A stretch of 64,000 bases of DNA from assembly GCF_900115705.1 (NCBI RefSeq), contig NZ_FOXL01000008.1:124001-188000 (forward strand). Direction: 5' to 3'. The position numbers were made by a program, and so were the translations under genes. Below, in pieces: positions 44,145-52,039 of this stretch (position 1 is its first letter; the number at the start of each line of letters is the position of its first letter). Origin of the DNA: Frateuria terrea. GTDB taxonomy: Bacteria > Pseudomonadota > Gammaproteobacteria > Xanthomonadales > Rhodanobacteraceae. Below the pieces are notes generated by a model. It had not been told where the DNA came from. It saw only the letters and a list, made by a program, of their open reading frames with translations, and searched no databases.

Positions 44145-44882
44145 ATGCCACCAACGCGCACCGCCTTTCGCCGCCTGCTGCGCTCGCTCGTCGTCCTGGC
44201 GGTGTCGTGGCTGGCGCTCTCCTGGCTGGTCGTGTTGGCGTTGCGATTCGTGCCCCCGTGGACGTCGGCGGTGATGATGGAGCGTCGCGTCGGCTCCTGG
44301 CTGCACGGCGAGCACGACTTCCAGCTGCGCCAGCACTGGGTACCGTGGCAACGGGTATCGCCCTACGTTCCGCTGGCGATGGTCGCCGGCGAGGACCAGA
44401 AATTTCCCTTCCACCATGGCTTCGACCTGGACTCGATCCAGGATGCGCTGGATGAGGCCGACGAAGGCGGGCGCCTGCGCGGCGCCAGCACGATAAGCCA
44501 GCAGACCGCCAAGAACCTGTTCCTGTGGAATGGGCGCAGCTTCGTGCGCAAGGGACTGGAGGCCTACTTCACCGTGCTGATCGAGCTGAGCTGGCCCAAG
44601 CGGCGCATCCTCGAGGTCTACATGAACATCGCCGAGCTGGGCGACGGCATCTACGGCGTCGGTGCGGCGAGCGAGGCCTACTTCCACGTGCCGCCGGCGC
44701 GGCTCGGGCCGGCGCAGGCCGCACGTCTGGCCGCGGTGCTGCCCAGTCCGCGACGCCTGCATGCCGACCGCCCCAGCGCCTACGTACAGCGCCGCACGCA
44801 GTGGATCGAGCGCCAGATGCAGCAACTCGGTGGCCCCAGCTACCTGGACGGCACCCACCCGCGCCCACGGCGAGGACACTGA
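44145..44882 (+). CDS. mtgA: Monofunctional peptidoglycan glycosyltransferase
   Basis: MtgA polymerises lipid II glycan strands at the inner membrane. The 245-residue protein has an N-terminal membrane segment (about 12-35) and a GT51 domain. The domain has catalytic Glu in VAGEDQKFPFHHGFD, GASTISQQTAKNLFLW, RKGLEAYFTVLIE and KRRILEVYMNIAELGDGIYG. The length matches E. coli MtgA. It is followed after three bases by a glycosyltransferase gene, so the two are cotranscribed. Confidence 0.96.
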   Translation: MPPTRTAFRRLLRSLVVLAVSWLALSWLVVLALRFVPPWTSAVMMERRVGSWLHGEHDFQLRQHWVPWQRVSPYVPLAMVAGEDQKFPFHHGFDLDSIQDALDEADEGGRLRGASTISQQTAKNLFLWNGRSFVRKGLEAYFTVLIELSWPKRRILEVYMNIAELGDGIYGVGAASEAYFHVPPARLGPAQAARLAAVLPSPRRLHADRPSAYVQRRTQWIERQMQQLGGPSYLDGTHPRPRRGH

Positions 44883-44885
44883 CCC

Positions 44886-45815
44886 ATGAACGAACTCACC
44901 GTCGTCGTCCCCGCCCATAACGAGGCGGACGTCCTCGCCGCCTTCCACCAGCGCCTCGGCAGCGTGCTCGACGCGCTACCGCTGGACAGCGCGGTGCTCT
45001 ACGTCGACGACGGCAGCACCGACGGCACCTGGTCGGCGATCGAGGCGCTGCTTGCCGCCGATCCGCGGGTGCGGGCGCTGAAGCTGTCGCGCAATTTCGG
45101 CAAGGAGGCCGCGCTCACCGCGGGGCTGGACCACGTCGTCGACGGCGCCGCGGTGGTGATCGATGCCGACCTGCAGGACCCGCCCGAGCTGATTCCGGAA
45201 CTGATCGCGCAATGGCGTGCCGGCTCCGACGTCGTCTACGCCACGCGCAGCGCACGCGCCGGCGAGACGCGGCTCAAGCGGCTCACGGCGGCCGGCTTCT
45301 ATCGCGCCATGGAGCGGCTCTCGGACACGCCCCTGCCGCGAGACACGGGCGACTTCCGCCTGCTCTCGCGCCGCGCGCTGGACGCGCTGGGCCGGCTGCG
45401 CGAGCGCCAGCGCTTCATGAAGGGCCTGTTCGCCTGGATCGGCTACCGCCAGACCGCCGTGTACTACCAGCGCGAGCCGCGCCACGGCGGCCACACCAAG
45501 TGGAACTACTGGCGGCTGACCCAACTGGCGATCGAGGGCATCACCTCTTTCTCCAGCGCGCCGCTGCGGCTGGCCACCTGGGTCGGGTTGGGGTCCTCGC
45601 TGCTCGCCTTCGTCTACGGCCTGTGGGTGCTGACCAAGGCGCTGATCTGGGGCGACCCGGTGCGCGGCTATCCGACGCTCATGCTGGTGATCCTGTTCCT
45701 GGGCGGCGTGCAACTGCTGGCGCTCGGCGTGATCGGCGAGTACCTGGGGCGCAGCTATGCGGAGAGCAAGCAGCGCCCGCTGTATTTCGTGGAAGAGGAA
45801 CGGCTGGGGCGCTGA
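44886..45815 (+). CDS. GT2 glycosyltransferase, polyprenyl-phosphate type
   Basis: The 309-residue protein belongs to the DPM1/GtrB/ArnC group that loads a sugar onto polyprenyl phosphate. It has VVVPAHNEAD, YVDDGSTDGTW, DADLQDPPELI (the DxD motif) and the GDFRLLSRR motif. Two C-terminal membrane segments (about 225-250 and 262-285) anchor it, as in GtrB. The linkage to mtgA suggests an envelope polymer. The sugar is unknown. Confidence 0.9.
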   Translation: MNELTVVVPAHNEADVLAAFHQRLGSVLDALPLDSAVLYVDDGSTDGTWSAIEALLAADPRVRALKLSRNFGKEAALTAGLDHVVDGAAVVIDADLQDPPELIPELIAQWRAGSDVVYATRSARAGETRLKRLTAAGFYRAMERLSDTPLPRDTGDFRLLSRRALDALGRLRERQRFMKGLFAWIGYRQTAVYYQREPRHGGHTKWNYWRLTQLAIEGITSFSSAPLRLATWVGLGSSLLAFVYGLWVLTKALIWGDPVRGYPTLMLVILFLGGVQLLALGVIGEYLGRSYAESKQRPLYFVEEERLGR

Positions 45816-45898
45816 AACCGGTGCCTTGACGCGGCACCGACGGGCCGGGGCTAGACTCCTCCCACGCGGCCCGCCGCGGCCGGCTGAGGAGCCAAGGC

Positions 45899-46327
45899 AT
45901 GCACCAGGTCAGGCATCTGCTGGAAAGCAAGGGCAACGCCGTGTACGCCATCGCGCCCGAGGCGCCGGTACTGGAGGCGATCCGGCAGATGGCCGAACGC
46001 CGCGTCGGGGCGCTGGTGGTGATGAGAGGCGAGGCGCTGGCCGGTATCGTGTCCGAGCGCGACTACGCGCGGAAGGTCATCCTTCAGGGCCGCTCCTCCG
46101 CGCAGACCGCGGTGGCCGACATCATGAGCGGCGACCCGCTGACGATCTCGCCGGAGACCGACGTGTTCGACTGCATGCGCCTGTGCACCGAGCGCCGCGT
46201 GCGCCATCTTCCGGTGGTCGACGGGGCGCGGGTGGTCGGGGTGATCTCGATCGGCGACCTGGTCAAGGCTGTCATCGACGCGCAGGCGCAAGAGATCGAC
46301 CAGCTGCAACGCTACATCACCAGCTGA
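45899..46327 (+). CDS. CBS-domain pair protein
   Basis: The 142-residue protein consists of two CBS domains. The first has VYAIAPEAPVLEAIRQMAERRVGALVV; the second has PLTISPETDVFDCMRLCTERRVRHLPVVDGARVVGVISIGDLVK. Such stand-alone pairs bind adenine nucleotides and regulate partner proteins. GAGG precedes the start by about seven bases. No partner is evident in the neighbourhood. Confidence 0.9.
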   Translation: MHQVRHLLESKGNAVYAIAPEAPVLEAIRQMAERRVGALVVMRGEALAGIVSERDYARKVILQGRSSAQTAVADIMSGDPLTISPETDVFDCMRLCTERRVRHLPVVDGARVVGVISIGDLVKAVIDAQAQEIDQLQRYITS

Positions 46328-46340
46328 AGTGCACCCTGCC

Positions 46341-46362
46341 GCCTCTCCCCGGAGAGGGACCT
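46341..46362. repeat. GC-rich palindromic intergenic repeat, copy 6
   Basis: GCCTCTCCCC followed by GGAGAGGGAC is a short hairpin between convergent genes, of the same family as the copy at 10036. Confidence 0.5.
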
Positions 46363-46371
46363 GGCGCCCGG

Positions 46372-47679
46372 CTAGTCTTTCGCCAGATCCGGCGCACGGC
46401 CCGCCCGCCGCGCCACCCAGGCCGACATCGTCGCCACGCCGGCGCCGATCAGCCCCATCCCTCCCACGCCCACGCCGAGCCACGCCAGCACGCTCACGCC
46501 GCTGGTCACCAGCACATCGCCAAAGCGCCACACCGCGGTCTCGACGAAGTTCTTGCCCTTGTAGCGCGTCTCGCGCGGCACCCGGGTGTACAGCGAATCG
46601 ACCGCCGGCTTGGTCATGCCGTAGGCGAAACCGCGCGTGGTCACCAGCATCACGCCGAGCAACGGCACGATCATGCCCAGCAGCCGCACGTCGCCGGTGC
46701 CGAACACGGCAACCATCAACAGCAGCACGATGTTCACCAGCGCCGGCACCACCAGGCCCCAGCCGGCACCGAAGCGGACCAGCAGCCAGCGCGTGAGGGT
46801 CAGCTGCAGCAGCGCGCCGAGTGCATTGGTCGCCAGGTCGAGATCGTTGTAGAACGCGGTGCGCGCCACCCGGTCGGCGAAATGCGCCTTGGCATAGTCG
46901 GCCATCAGGGCGTAGGCGAGCGTACCTATGCCATCACCGAGCAGCATCAGCACCGCCATGTAGCGCAGGAACGGTCGCGACCACAGTTCGCGGATGCCGG
47001 CCCACAGCGAGCCACCGGTGCCCTGCGCGGCGGATGTGTCGCCCGCCCGCTCGTCACGCGCGGACAACCGCAGCAACAGCAGCAGCGCCAGTCCAAGGGT
47101 CGCCGCCGACACCGCCAGCAGCGGCGCCACGCCGAGCACTTGCACGAGATACCGGGTCAGCAAGGGGCCGAAGATCGCACCGCCCATACCGCCCAGCGCG
47201 ATCAGCGGGAACGCCCGCCGCGCCTGATGGCTGACGAAGATGTCCGCCATGAAGCTCCAGAACAGCGAGACCACGAATAGATTGAAAACGCTGACCCAGA
47301 CGTAGAACACCACGCCCAGCATCCGCGCGCCGATGCGCTCCTGCGCCACGAACGCGGGTACGAAAGCGAGCAGGCAGACGATGAAGAAGCTGTAGCTCCA
47401 TGCCAGCAGCCGCCGGCGGGACACGTGCGCCACCAGCCAACCGAACACCGGCGTCAGCAGGAGCATGACGCCGAAGGTCACGGCGTAGAAAAGCGGAAGC
47501 GACTGCGATCCGACTGCGCCACCAAGCTGGTCGCGCACCGGCCGGATCATGTAGTAGCCGGCCATCACCAGGAAGAAGGCCAGCGTGGACAGGGTCAGCC
47601 CGTTACCTTCGTCGGCTCGGGCGTTGTGGCGCAGGCTCACCGGGATCCAGCCTTGGGGTGGGGCGGCAAAGCCTAGCAT
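46372..47679 (-). CDS. MFS / ATP:ADP-antiporter-like membrane transporter
   Basis: This protein of about 435 residues has roughly twelve membrane segments. The first helix carries AGYYMIRPVRDQLGG, the signature of bacterial proteins related to the ATP:ADP antiporter (nucleotide exchanger) group of the major facilitator fold. Free-living bacteria with this homologue do not import ATP, and the substrate is unknown. The start at 47679 is weakly supported; ATG 47715 is an alternative. It is divergent from the beta-lactamase-family gene. Confidence 0.75.
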   Translation of the reverse strand: MLGFAAPPQGWIPVSLRHNARADEGNGLTLSTLAFFLVMAGYYMIRPVRDQLGGAVGSQSLPLFYAVTFGVMLLLTPVFGWLVAHVSRRRLLAWSYSFFIVCLLAFVPAFVAQERIGARMLGVVFYVWVSVFNLFVVSLFWSFMADIFVSHQARRAFPLIALGGMGGAIFGPLLTRYLVQVLGVAPLLAVSAATLGLALLLLLRLSARDERAGDTSAAQGTGGSLWAGIRELWSRPFLRYMAVLMLLGDGIGTLAYALMADYAKAHFADRVARTAFYNDLDLATNALGALLQLTLTRWLLVRFGAGWGLVVPALVNIVLLLMVAVFGTGDVRLLGMIVPLLGVMLVTTRGFAYGMTKPAVDSLYTRVPRETRYKGKNFVETAVWRFGDVLVTSGVSVLAWLGVGVGGMGLIGAGVATMSAWVARRAGRAPDLAKD

Positions 47680-47872
47680 GTGCTGCCAGGCCGGCAGCCT
47701 CTCGCAGCGTGGCAAGCCTCAGGCAACATGCTGTCCGCTGAACCCCGTCATCCTGGCGTCTGCGCGCTTGCGTTGTGGACCAGCGCCAACTGCACCACAA
47801 TCGCCGAATCGTGCCGCTCGCTGGCCGAGCTTCTCTCTCCTTTCCACGGCTTTGCGCCGGACTTTTCCAGGC

Positions 47873-49162
47873 ATGCAGCTTCGTACGCTTCCCCTGCTGA
47901 TCGCCGGCCTGCTCGGCGTGGCAACCGCTCCCGCCCTGGCCCGCACTTCGACGCTGGCCCAGCCGACCCCCACCACCAACACCACCCCCACACAGACGCT
48001 GCCGCCCGAACGGGTGAGGGCCACGCTGGAGGCGTACAGGCAGTGGCTGGCCAAGCTGGAGCAGCGCGATTCCGTCGCCGGACTGGCGACGGCCGTGGTG
48101 GTCAACGACAAGGTGGTGTTCGAGGGCACCGTCGGCTATGCCGATGCCGCGGACAAGGAGCCGATGAAACCCGACACGGTGTTCCGCCTGGCCTCGCTGT
48201 CCAAGGCATTCGCCACGGGCCTGACGGCGATCCTGGTGCAGGACGGCAAACTCGCCTGGGACACGCGGCTGGTCAACGTGCTGCCGTTCTTCAAGCTCAA
48301 GAACGTGCCCGACACGCAGCGCGCCACCGTGGCCGACATCCTGGGCCAGCGCCTGGGCCTGCCGCGCAACACTTACGACAACATGCTCGAGGACGACGTG
48401 CCGTACGAAGAGCTGGTACGCAAGCTCGACGAGGTCGACATGGCCTGCGGCGTGGGCAAGTGCTACGGATACCAGAACGTCGCCTTCAGCCTGATCGGCG
48501 ACGTGGTCTACGCGATGACCGGCAACTTCTTCTACAAGCTGGTCGACCGGCGCATCTTCCTGCCGCTGGGCATGACCACGGCCAGCTATGGCCGCGCCGC
48601 CCTGGAGTCGAGCCAGAGCTGGGCGCGCCCGCACCGGCGCACGCGGCGCGGCTGGGTACCGTTCGAGCCGAAGGAAAACTATTACCGCGTAGCCCCGGCC
48701 GCCGGCGTCAACGCCAGCCTGCGTGACATGGAGAAGTGGCTGATCGCGCAGATGGGCGGTCGGCCGGACGTGCTCTCCCCCGCGGCGCTGGCAGTGCTGC
48801 ATGCGCCGGGCGTGCCCACGCCGGTGGAGCTGCACTCCTCGGCCTGGCGCAACGGGCGCCTCACCGCCGCGCACTACGCATTGGGCTGGCGCGTGTTCAC
48901 CTATGGCGGCCAGACGCTGGTCTACCACGCCGGTGCGGTGGAGGGTTACCGCACGATGATCGGCTTCCTTCCCAAGTACCACGCCGGCGTCGTGACCCTC
49001 TGGAATGCCGGCGTGCCCACGCCCTCGGGCCTGATGCCGATGGTGTTCGACAGCCTGCTTGGACTGCCGCACGTGGACTGGGCGGGACTGGAGAACAACG
49101 TCCCCGACCGCGCGCCAGCCACACCGCGCAAGGTTCGTCCTCGGCGACACCGGCGCCGCTGA
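47873..49162 (+). CDS. Beta-lactamase-family (S12) serine hydrolase, exported
   Basis: The start at 47873 gives a 429-residue protein with a signal peptide (MQLRTLPLLIAGLLGVATAPALA) and a Thr/Pro-rich linker. It has the class C beta-lactamase/DD-peptidase fold: nucleophile in LASLSKAF (SxxK), the Tyr motif YGYQN, and HAG replacing the KTG triad (YHAGAVEGY). The substitution HxG is usual in esterase/peptidase members rather than true beta-lactamases. It is probably periplasmic. The C-terminus ends in a basic run RKVRPRRHRRR. Confidence 0.88.
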   Translation: MQLRTLPLLIAGLLGVATAPALARTSTLAQPTPTTNTTPTQTLPPERVRATLEAYRQWLAKLEQRDSVAGLATAVVVNDKVVFEGTVGYADAADKEPMKPDTVFRLASLSKAFATGLTAILVQDGKLAWDTRLVNVLPFFKLKNVPDTQRATVADILGQRLGLPRNTYDNMLEDDVPYEELVRKLDEVDMACGVGKCYGYQNVAFSLIGDVVYAMTGNFFYKLVDRRIFLPLGMTTASYGRAALESSQSWARPHRRTRRGWVPFEPKENYYRVAPAAGVNASLRDMEKWLIAQMGGRPDVLSPAALAVLHAPGVPTPVELHSSAWRNGRLTAAHYALGWRVFTYGGQTLVYHAGAVEGYRTMIGFLPKYHAGVVTLWNAGVPTPSGLMPMVFDSLLGLPHVDWAGLENNVPDRAPATPRKVRPRRHRRR

Positions 49163-49219
49163 GCGACAGCACTCCCGCGTTCGTCATGGGCAAGCACAGC
49201 CCGCTTTGCCGAGCAAAAG

Positions 49220-49245
49220 AAAAGGCGGCGCAAGCGCCGCCTTTT
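49220..49245. terminator. Bidirectional terminator
   Basis: An 11-bp perfect stem (AAAAGGCGGCG / CGCCGCCTTTT) with CAAG loop lies between the convergent hydrolase and TonB-like genes. Confidence 0.9.
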
Positions 49246-49264
49246 CTAGGTTGTCCAAGCGGGC

Positions 49265-50263
49265 TTAAAGCTTGAACTCGATCTTGCGCTGCAGCTTCGC
49301 CTCCACCGGCGTGCCATCGCGCGTGGCCGGCTTGTACTTCCAGCGCTCGACCGCGTTGATCGCCTCGCGGTCAAACAGATGGCGCGGCTGGGCATCGACG
49401 ACCCGGGCGCCGCTGACGTTGCCGTCGGTATCGACGGTGTAGCCCACCACCACCCAGCCTTGCGTACGCGTGCGCTGGGCCTGCGTCGGGAACCGCGGCT
49501 GCACGTACTTGGTCATCACCGGATCGGTGCTCACCACCTGCTGTACGGCCGGTTTGCTCGGCGCGCTGGCGGCCGGCGTGTTGGCTGCGGCGGCGACCTC
49601 TGCCTGCGTCTTCTGCTCGGCCGGCTGTGCCTTCTGCTCGGCGGCCAGCTTCTCGGCTGCGGCCTTGTCCGCGGCGGCCTTCTCGGCGGCCAGCTGCTGC
49701 TGGCGCTGCTGGTCGAGCGCCTGCTGCTGCTCCTTGTCCAGCAGCTTGCGCTGCGCGTCGAGCTTGGAACGCAGGATGGTCAGCGTGTAGTTGGCCGGGT
49801 CGGCCTTGGCCAGCAGGTCGATCTCGCGCTGGGCCTCGTTGAAGTCGCGCGAGTTGATCGCCTGCTCGGCGCCACTGGCGGCGAACGGGAACGTCTCGCG
49901 CAGCGCGTCGGAGGCGACCGGGTTGCCCGGCTGCTTCTCCAGCGCCTTGAGGTAGAACTCGAAGGCGTTGTTGCCGGCCGGCGCCAGCACGCGATGGTCG
50001 TTCATCGCCTTGCGCGCCTCGGCCAGCAGCTGGTTCAAGTCCATCGTCTCCACGTTGGCTGGCGGCGGTACTGCAATCTTGTCGGTCGACACCGGCGTAG
50101 ACGGGTGGCCGCCGGCATCCTGCATGACCAGTTCCTGGTGCGGCTGCAGGATCAGGAACCAGCTGGCGACGGCCAGCAGGACGAAAATGGCGATGATGGC
50201 TATCAAGGTGGGCCGGGCGGCCCCGCGCGCGTGCGCGCGCATAGAACTGGAACGGGTATCCAT
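49265..50263 (-). CDS. TonB-like energy transducer protein
   Basis: The start at 50263 gives a 332-residue protein: a cytoplasmic N-terminus, one membrane segment (about 20-42, TLIAIIAIFVLLAVASWFLIL), and a periplasmic part. The periplasmic part has a long Gln/Ala/Lys-rich coiled coil (LLDKEQQQALDQQRQQQLAAEKAAADKAA region) and a C-terminal TonB domain (GWVVVGYTVDTDGNVSG, FDREAINAVERWKYKPAT). A start at 50287 is possible. There are no exbB/exbD genes nearby. The coiled coil replaces the Pro-rich spacer of classical TonB. Confidence 0.85.
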   Translation of the reverse strand: MDTRSSSMRAHARGAARPTLIAIIAIFVLLAVASWFLILQPHQELVMQDAGGHPSTPVSTDKIAVPPPANVETMDLNQLLAEARKAMNDHRVLAPAGNNAFEFYLKALEKQPGNPVASDALRETFPFAASGAEQAINSRDFNEAQREIDLLAKADPANYTLTILRSKLDAQRKLLDKEQQQALDQQRQQQLAAEKAAADKAAAEKLAAEQKAQPAEQKTQAEVAAAANTPAASAPSKPAVQQVVSTDPVMTKYVQPRFPTQAQRTRTQGWVVVGYTVDTDGNVSGARVVDAQPRHLFDREAINAVERWKYKPATRDGTPVEAKLQRKIEFKL

Positions 50264-50433
50264 GGGACGTTCACCATTGGCTGGCATCAGATACCCGCGC
50301 TATTTCCCCCTGTAGGAGCGGCCGTCCCCCTGGACGTGCGCGGCGCGAGTGCGCACAACTTACCGCCAATGTGCCGTTGCGGCAAATCGGCGCAATGGAG
50401 CGGGCGCAAGCTTTTCCGGCCGCTGAAACGAAG

Positions 50434-50500
50434 CGTCCCGGCCGGGGCCGGGACGAATCGCTCTTCGAAGTATCTCCCTGCGCTGGGCACCGCAGGGAGA
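50434..50500. terminator. Two hairpins downstream of metJ
   Basis: The gap 50264-50533 holds two perfect inverted repeats. One is CGTCCCGGCC / GGCCGGGACG at 50434-50455 and the other is TCTCCCTGCG / CGCAGGGAGA at 50473-50500. Neither has a U-run, so they may act with Rho or stabilise the metJ mRNA end. A TGTAGGAGCGGC string at 50311, reminiscent of Pseudomonas/Xanthomonas REP cores, is also present. Confidence 0.45.
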
Positions 50501-50533
50501 GAAAGTCGATACAGCTAGTTGGTCTTGTAGGTC

Positions 50534-51067
50534 TTACTTCTTCGCCTTGGCGGTCTTGGTGGCCTTGACCACCTTGGCCGGCGCGGCCTTCTTCGGGGCT
50601 GCCTTCTTGGCGGCAACCTTCTTCACGGCGACCTTCTTGACGGCAGCCTTCTTGGCGGCGGCCGGCTTCTTGGCGGCAGCCTTCTTCGGGGCGGCCTTCT
50701 TGGCGGCGACCTTCTTGGTGGCCGGCTTCTTGGCTACCGGCTTCTTCGCGGTGGCCTTCTTCACAGCGGTCTTCTTGGCGGGCGCCTTCTTGGCGGCCGG
50801 TTTCTTCGCAGCAGTTTTCTTGGCAATGGCCATAGTTCGTCTCAGCTCCTCATCAGTTGGCAGTGGTTGCCCAGTAAAAGCGTGCAGGAACGCCTCCACC
50901 AGCAAATCGCTGTTGGTGGCGTGCCGAAGATTGTTGACCTGGCGACGGGTGCGCTCGTCGGAAAGCAGACGCAGGACATGCAGCGGAATCGACACGGTGA
51001 TTTTGCGCACCGCGCCTGCCTTCTCGCCGTGACCGATATAAGGCGTTATGAATTTCGGTGCAGCCAT
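50534..51067 (-). CDS. metJ: MetJ methionine repressor fused to histone-H1-like lysine-rich tail
   Basis: The start at 51067 (after GAGGGGAACAGG) gives 177 residues. Residues 1-78 are Met[13 protein letters not shown], the DNA-contacting strand RKITVSIP (Lys22, Thr24), then [18 protein letters not shown] and [13 protein letters not shown]. The latter two carry the SAM-contacting residues known from E. coli MetJ. After LRRTM (79), where E. coli has its acidic C-terminal part, about 98 residues contain only Ala, Lys, Pro, Thr, Val and Ile in xxxKK pentads, with 38 lysines. This tail resembles AlgP/H1-like proteins. ATG at 50833 (Met79), with GAGGAG 12 bases before it, might also start a separate tail protein. 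The matching operator lies at 19789-19804. Confidence 0.93.
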   Translation of the reverse strand: MAAPKFITPYIGHGEKAGAVRKITVSIPLHVLRLLSDERTRRQVNNLRHATNSDLLVEAFLHAFTGQPLPTDEELRRTMAIAKKTAAKKPAAKKAPAKKTAVKKATAKKPVAKKPATKKVAAKKAAPKKAAAKKPAAAKKAAVKKVAVKKVAAKKAAPKKAAPAKVVKATKTAKAKK

Positions 51068-51222
51068 GTGTACCTGTTCCCCTCGATCTGAAGCGAAAGC
51101 TATTCCTGAAGATTTCAACTGTCAATTGATTTCGACCATCGAATTTGCATGGCCGAAGGCACCTTCCGGGGACTGCGAAGCGCCGCGCAGCAAGGCCTCG
51201 CGGACCTGCACCGGCATTTTCA

Positions 51223-51244
51223 AATGGACGTATATACATCCATT
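51223..51244. promoter_or_regulatory. Near-perfect palindrome upstream of metJ, possible autoregulatory operator
   Basis: AATGGACGTAT / ATACATCCATT is a 22-bp palindrome with a single mismatched pair, 156 bases upstream of the metJ start. Its central 16 bases (51226-51241) match 11 of 16 positions of two tandem met boxes. TAGAAT on the minus strand at 51248-51243 could be a -10 hexamer. MetJ binding here is inferred. Confidence 0.5.
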
Positions 51245-51558
51245 CTAAAATAACCTACATAATGCCGATTGCGCCGCAAAACGTTGGCCCGCAAGGCTTT
51301 GCCGACCAAGTGCCACACGCAACCCGCAATCCCGCCACGCGCGATCGCATGCCGCGCGCGTGGTTGAAAAATGCGTTTCGAAGGCCCGCATCCGAATGAA
51401 CGGGAGTCGACCAATGGCACGATCGTCGGTGCAAGCCGATAGGCGGGCGGCGACCCGGGCCCGTCCTTTCGGGGGGGCGGTCACGGGGGTCGTCGACGCG
51501 CGATGGCGCCCGCAAGCACGTCGTGCGCACGCCAGGGCGGCGCACGACGAAGGGACCG
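51245..51558. other. Gap between metJ leader and gcvH without a gene
   Basis: No reading frame with plausible composition and start is seen on either strand. The part near 51480-51550 can form GC-rich hairpins around ACGTCGTGCGCAC and may terminate gcvH transcription. No riboswitch was recognised. Confidence 0.5.
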
Positions 51559-51954
51559 TCAGTGGTCCTCGTTCTCGATCTGCTCGGCGTACGCGTCGGC
51601 GTCGAGCAGCTCATCGAGTTCGCCGCGGTCGCTGATGCGCACCGCGAAAATCCATCCTTCGCCGAAGGCGTCCTCGTTGATCGTCTCGGGCTTGTCGTTG
51701 AGCAGCTCGTTGACCTCGACGATTTCGCCGGAGACCGGCGAATAGATGTCCGAAGCGGCCTTGACCGACTCGACCACCGCCACGCCGGTACCGGCCTGCA
51801 CACTCGCGCCGATCTCCGGCAGTTCCACGTAGACCAGGTCACCGAGCTGGCCTTGCGCATGGTCGGAGATGCCCACGCGGACGATGCCGTTGTCTTCGAC
51901 GCGGGCCCACTCGTGGGATTTGAGGAACTTCAGATCGCCGGGAATCTCGCTCAT
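51559..51954 (-). CDS. gcvH: Glycine cleavage system H protein
   Basis: The H protein shuttles the aminomethyl group on a lipoyl arm. The 131-residue protein has the lipoylation motif [14 protein letters not shown] with Lys65, and the typical HEWARVE and [19 protein letters not shown] stretches. It is downstream of gcvT on the same strand (85 bases) and supplies one-carbon units to folate. This connects to methionine synthesis and the neighbouring metJ. gcvP and lpd are not in the window. Confidence 0.97.
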   Translation of the reverse strand: MSEIPGDLKFLKSHEWARVEDNGIVRVGISDHAQGQLGDLVYVELPEIGASVQAGTGVAVVESVKAASDIYSPVSGEIVEVNELLNDKPETINEDAFGEGWIFAVRISDRGELDELLDADAYAEQIENEDH

Positions 51955-52039
51955 GGTTCGGGTCCAGTCGTTCGTTCGTGGAATGGAGCGGCGATTCTAG
52001 CCGCTCCGGCAGGAAATCTATCGAATGGCGGGCGCGGAA

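Noticed and set aside
50534..50833. Lys/Ala tail of MetJ as a sequencing or frame artefact
   Set aside because: The frame is uninterrupted across the boundary and ends in a proper stop. The pentad period is regular and codon use stays GC-rich. Rejected as artefact but listed as a point to verify.
51360..51635. Plus-strand open frame between metJ and gcvH
   Set aside because: It is Arg-rich, lacks a ribosome-binding site, overlaps gcvH antisense and has no family resemblance.
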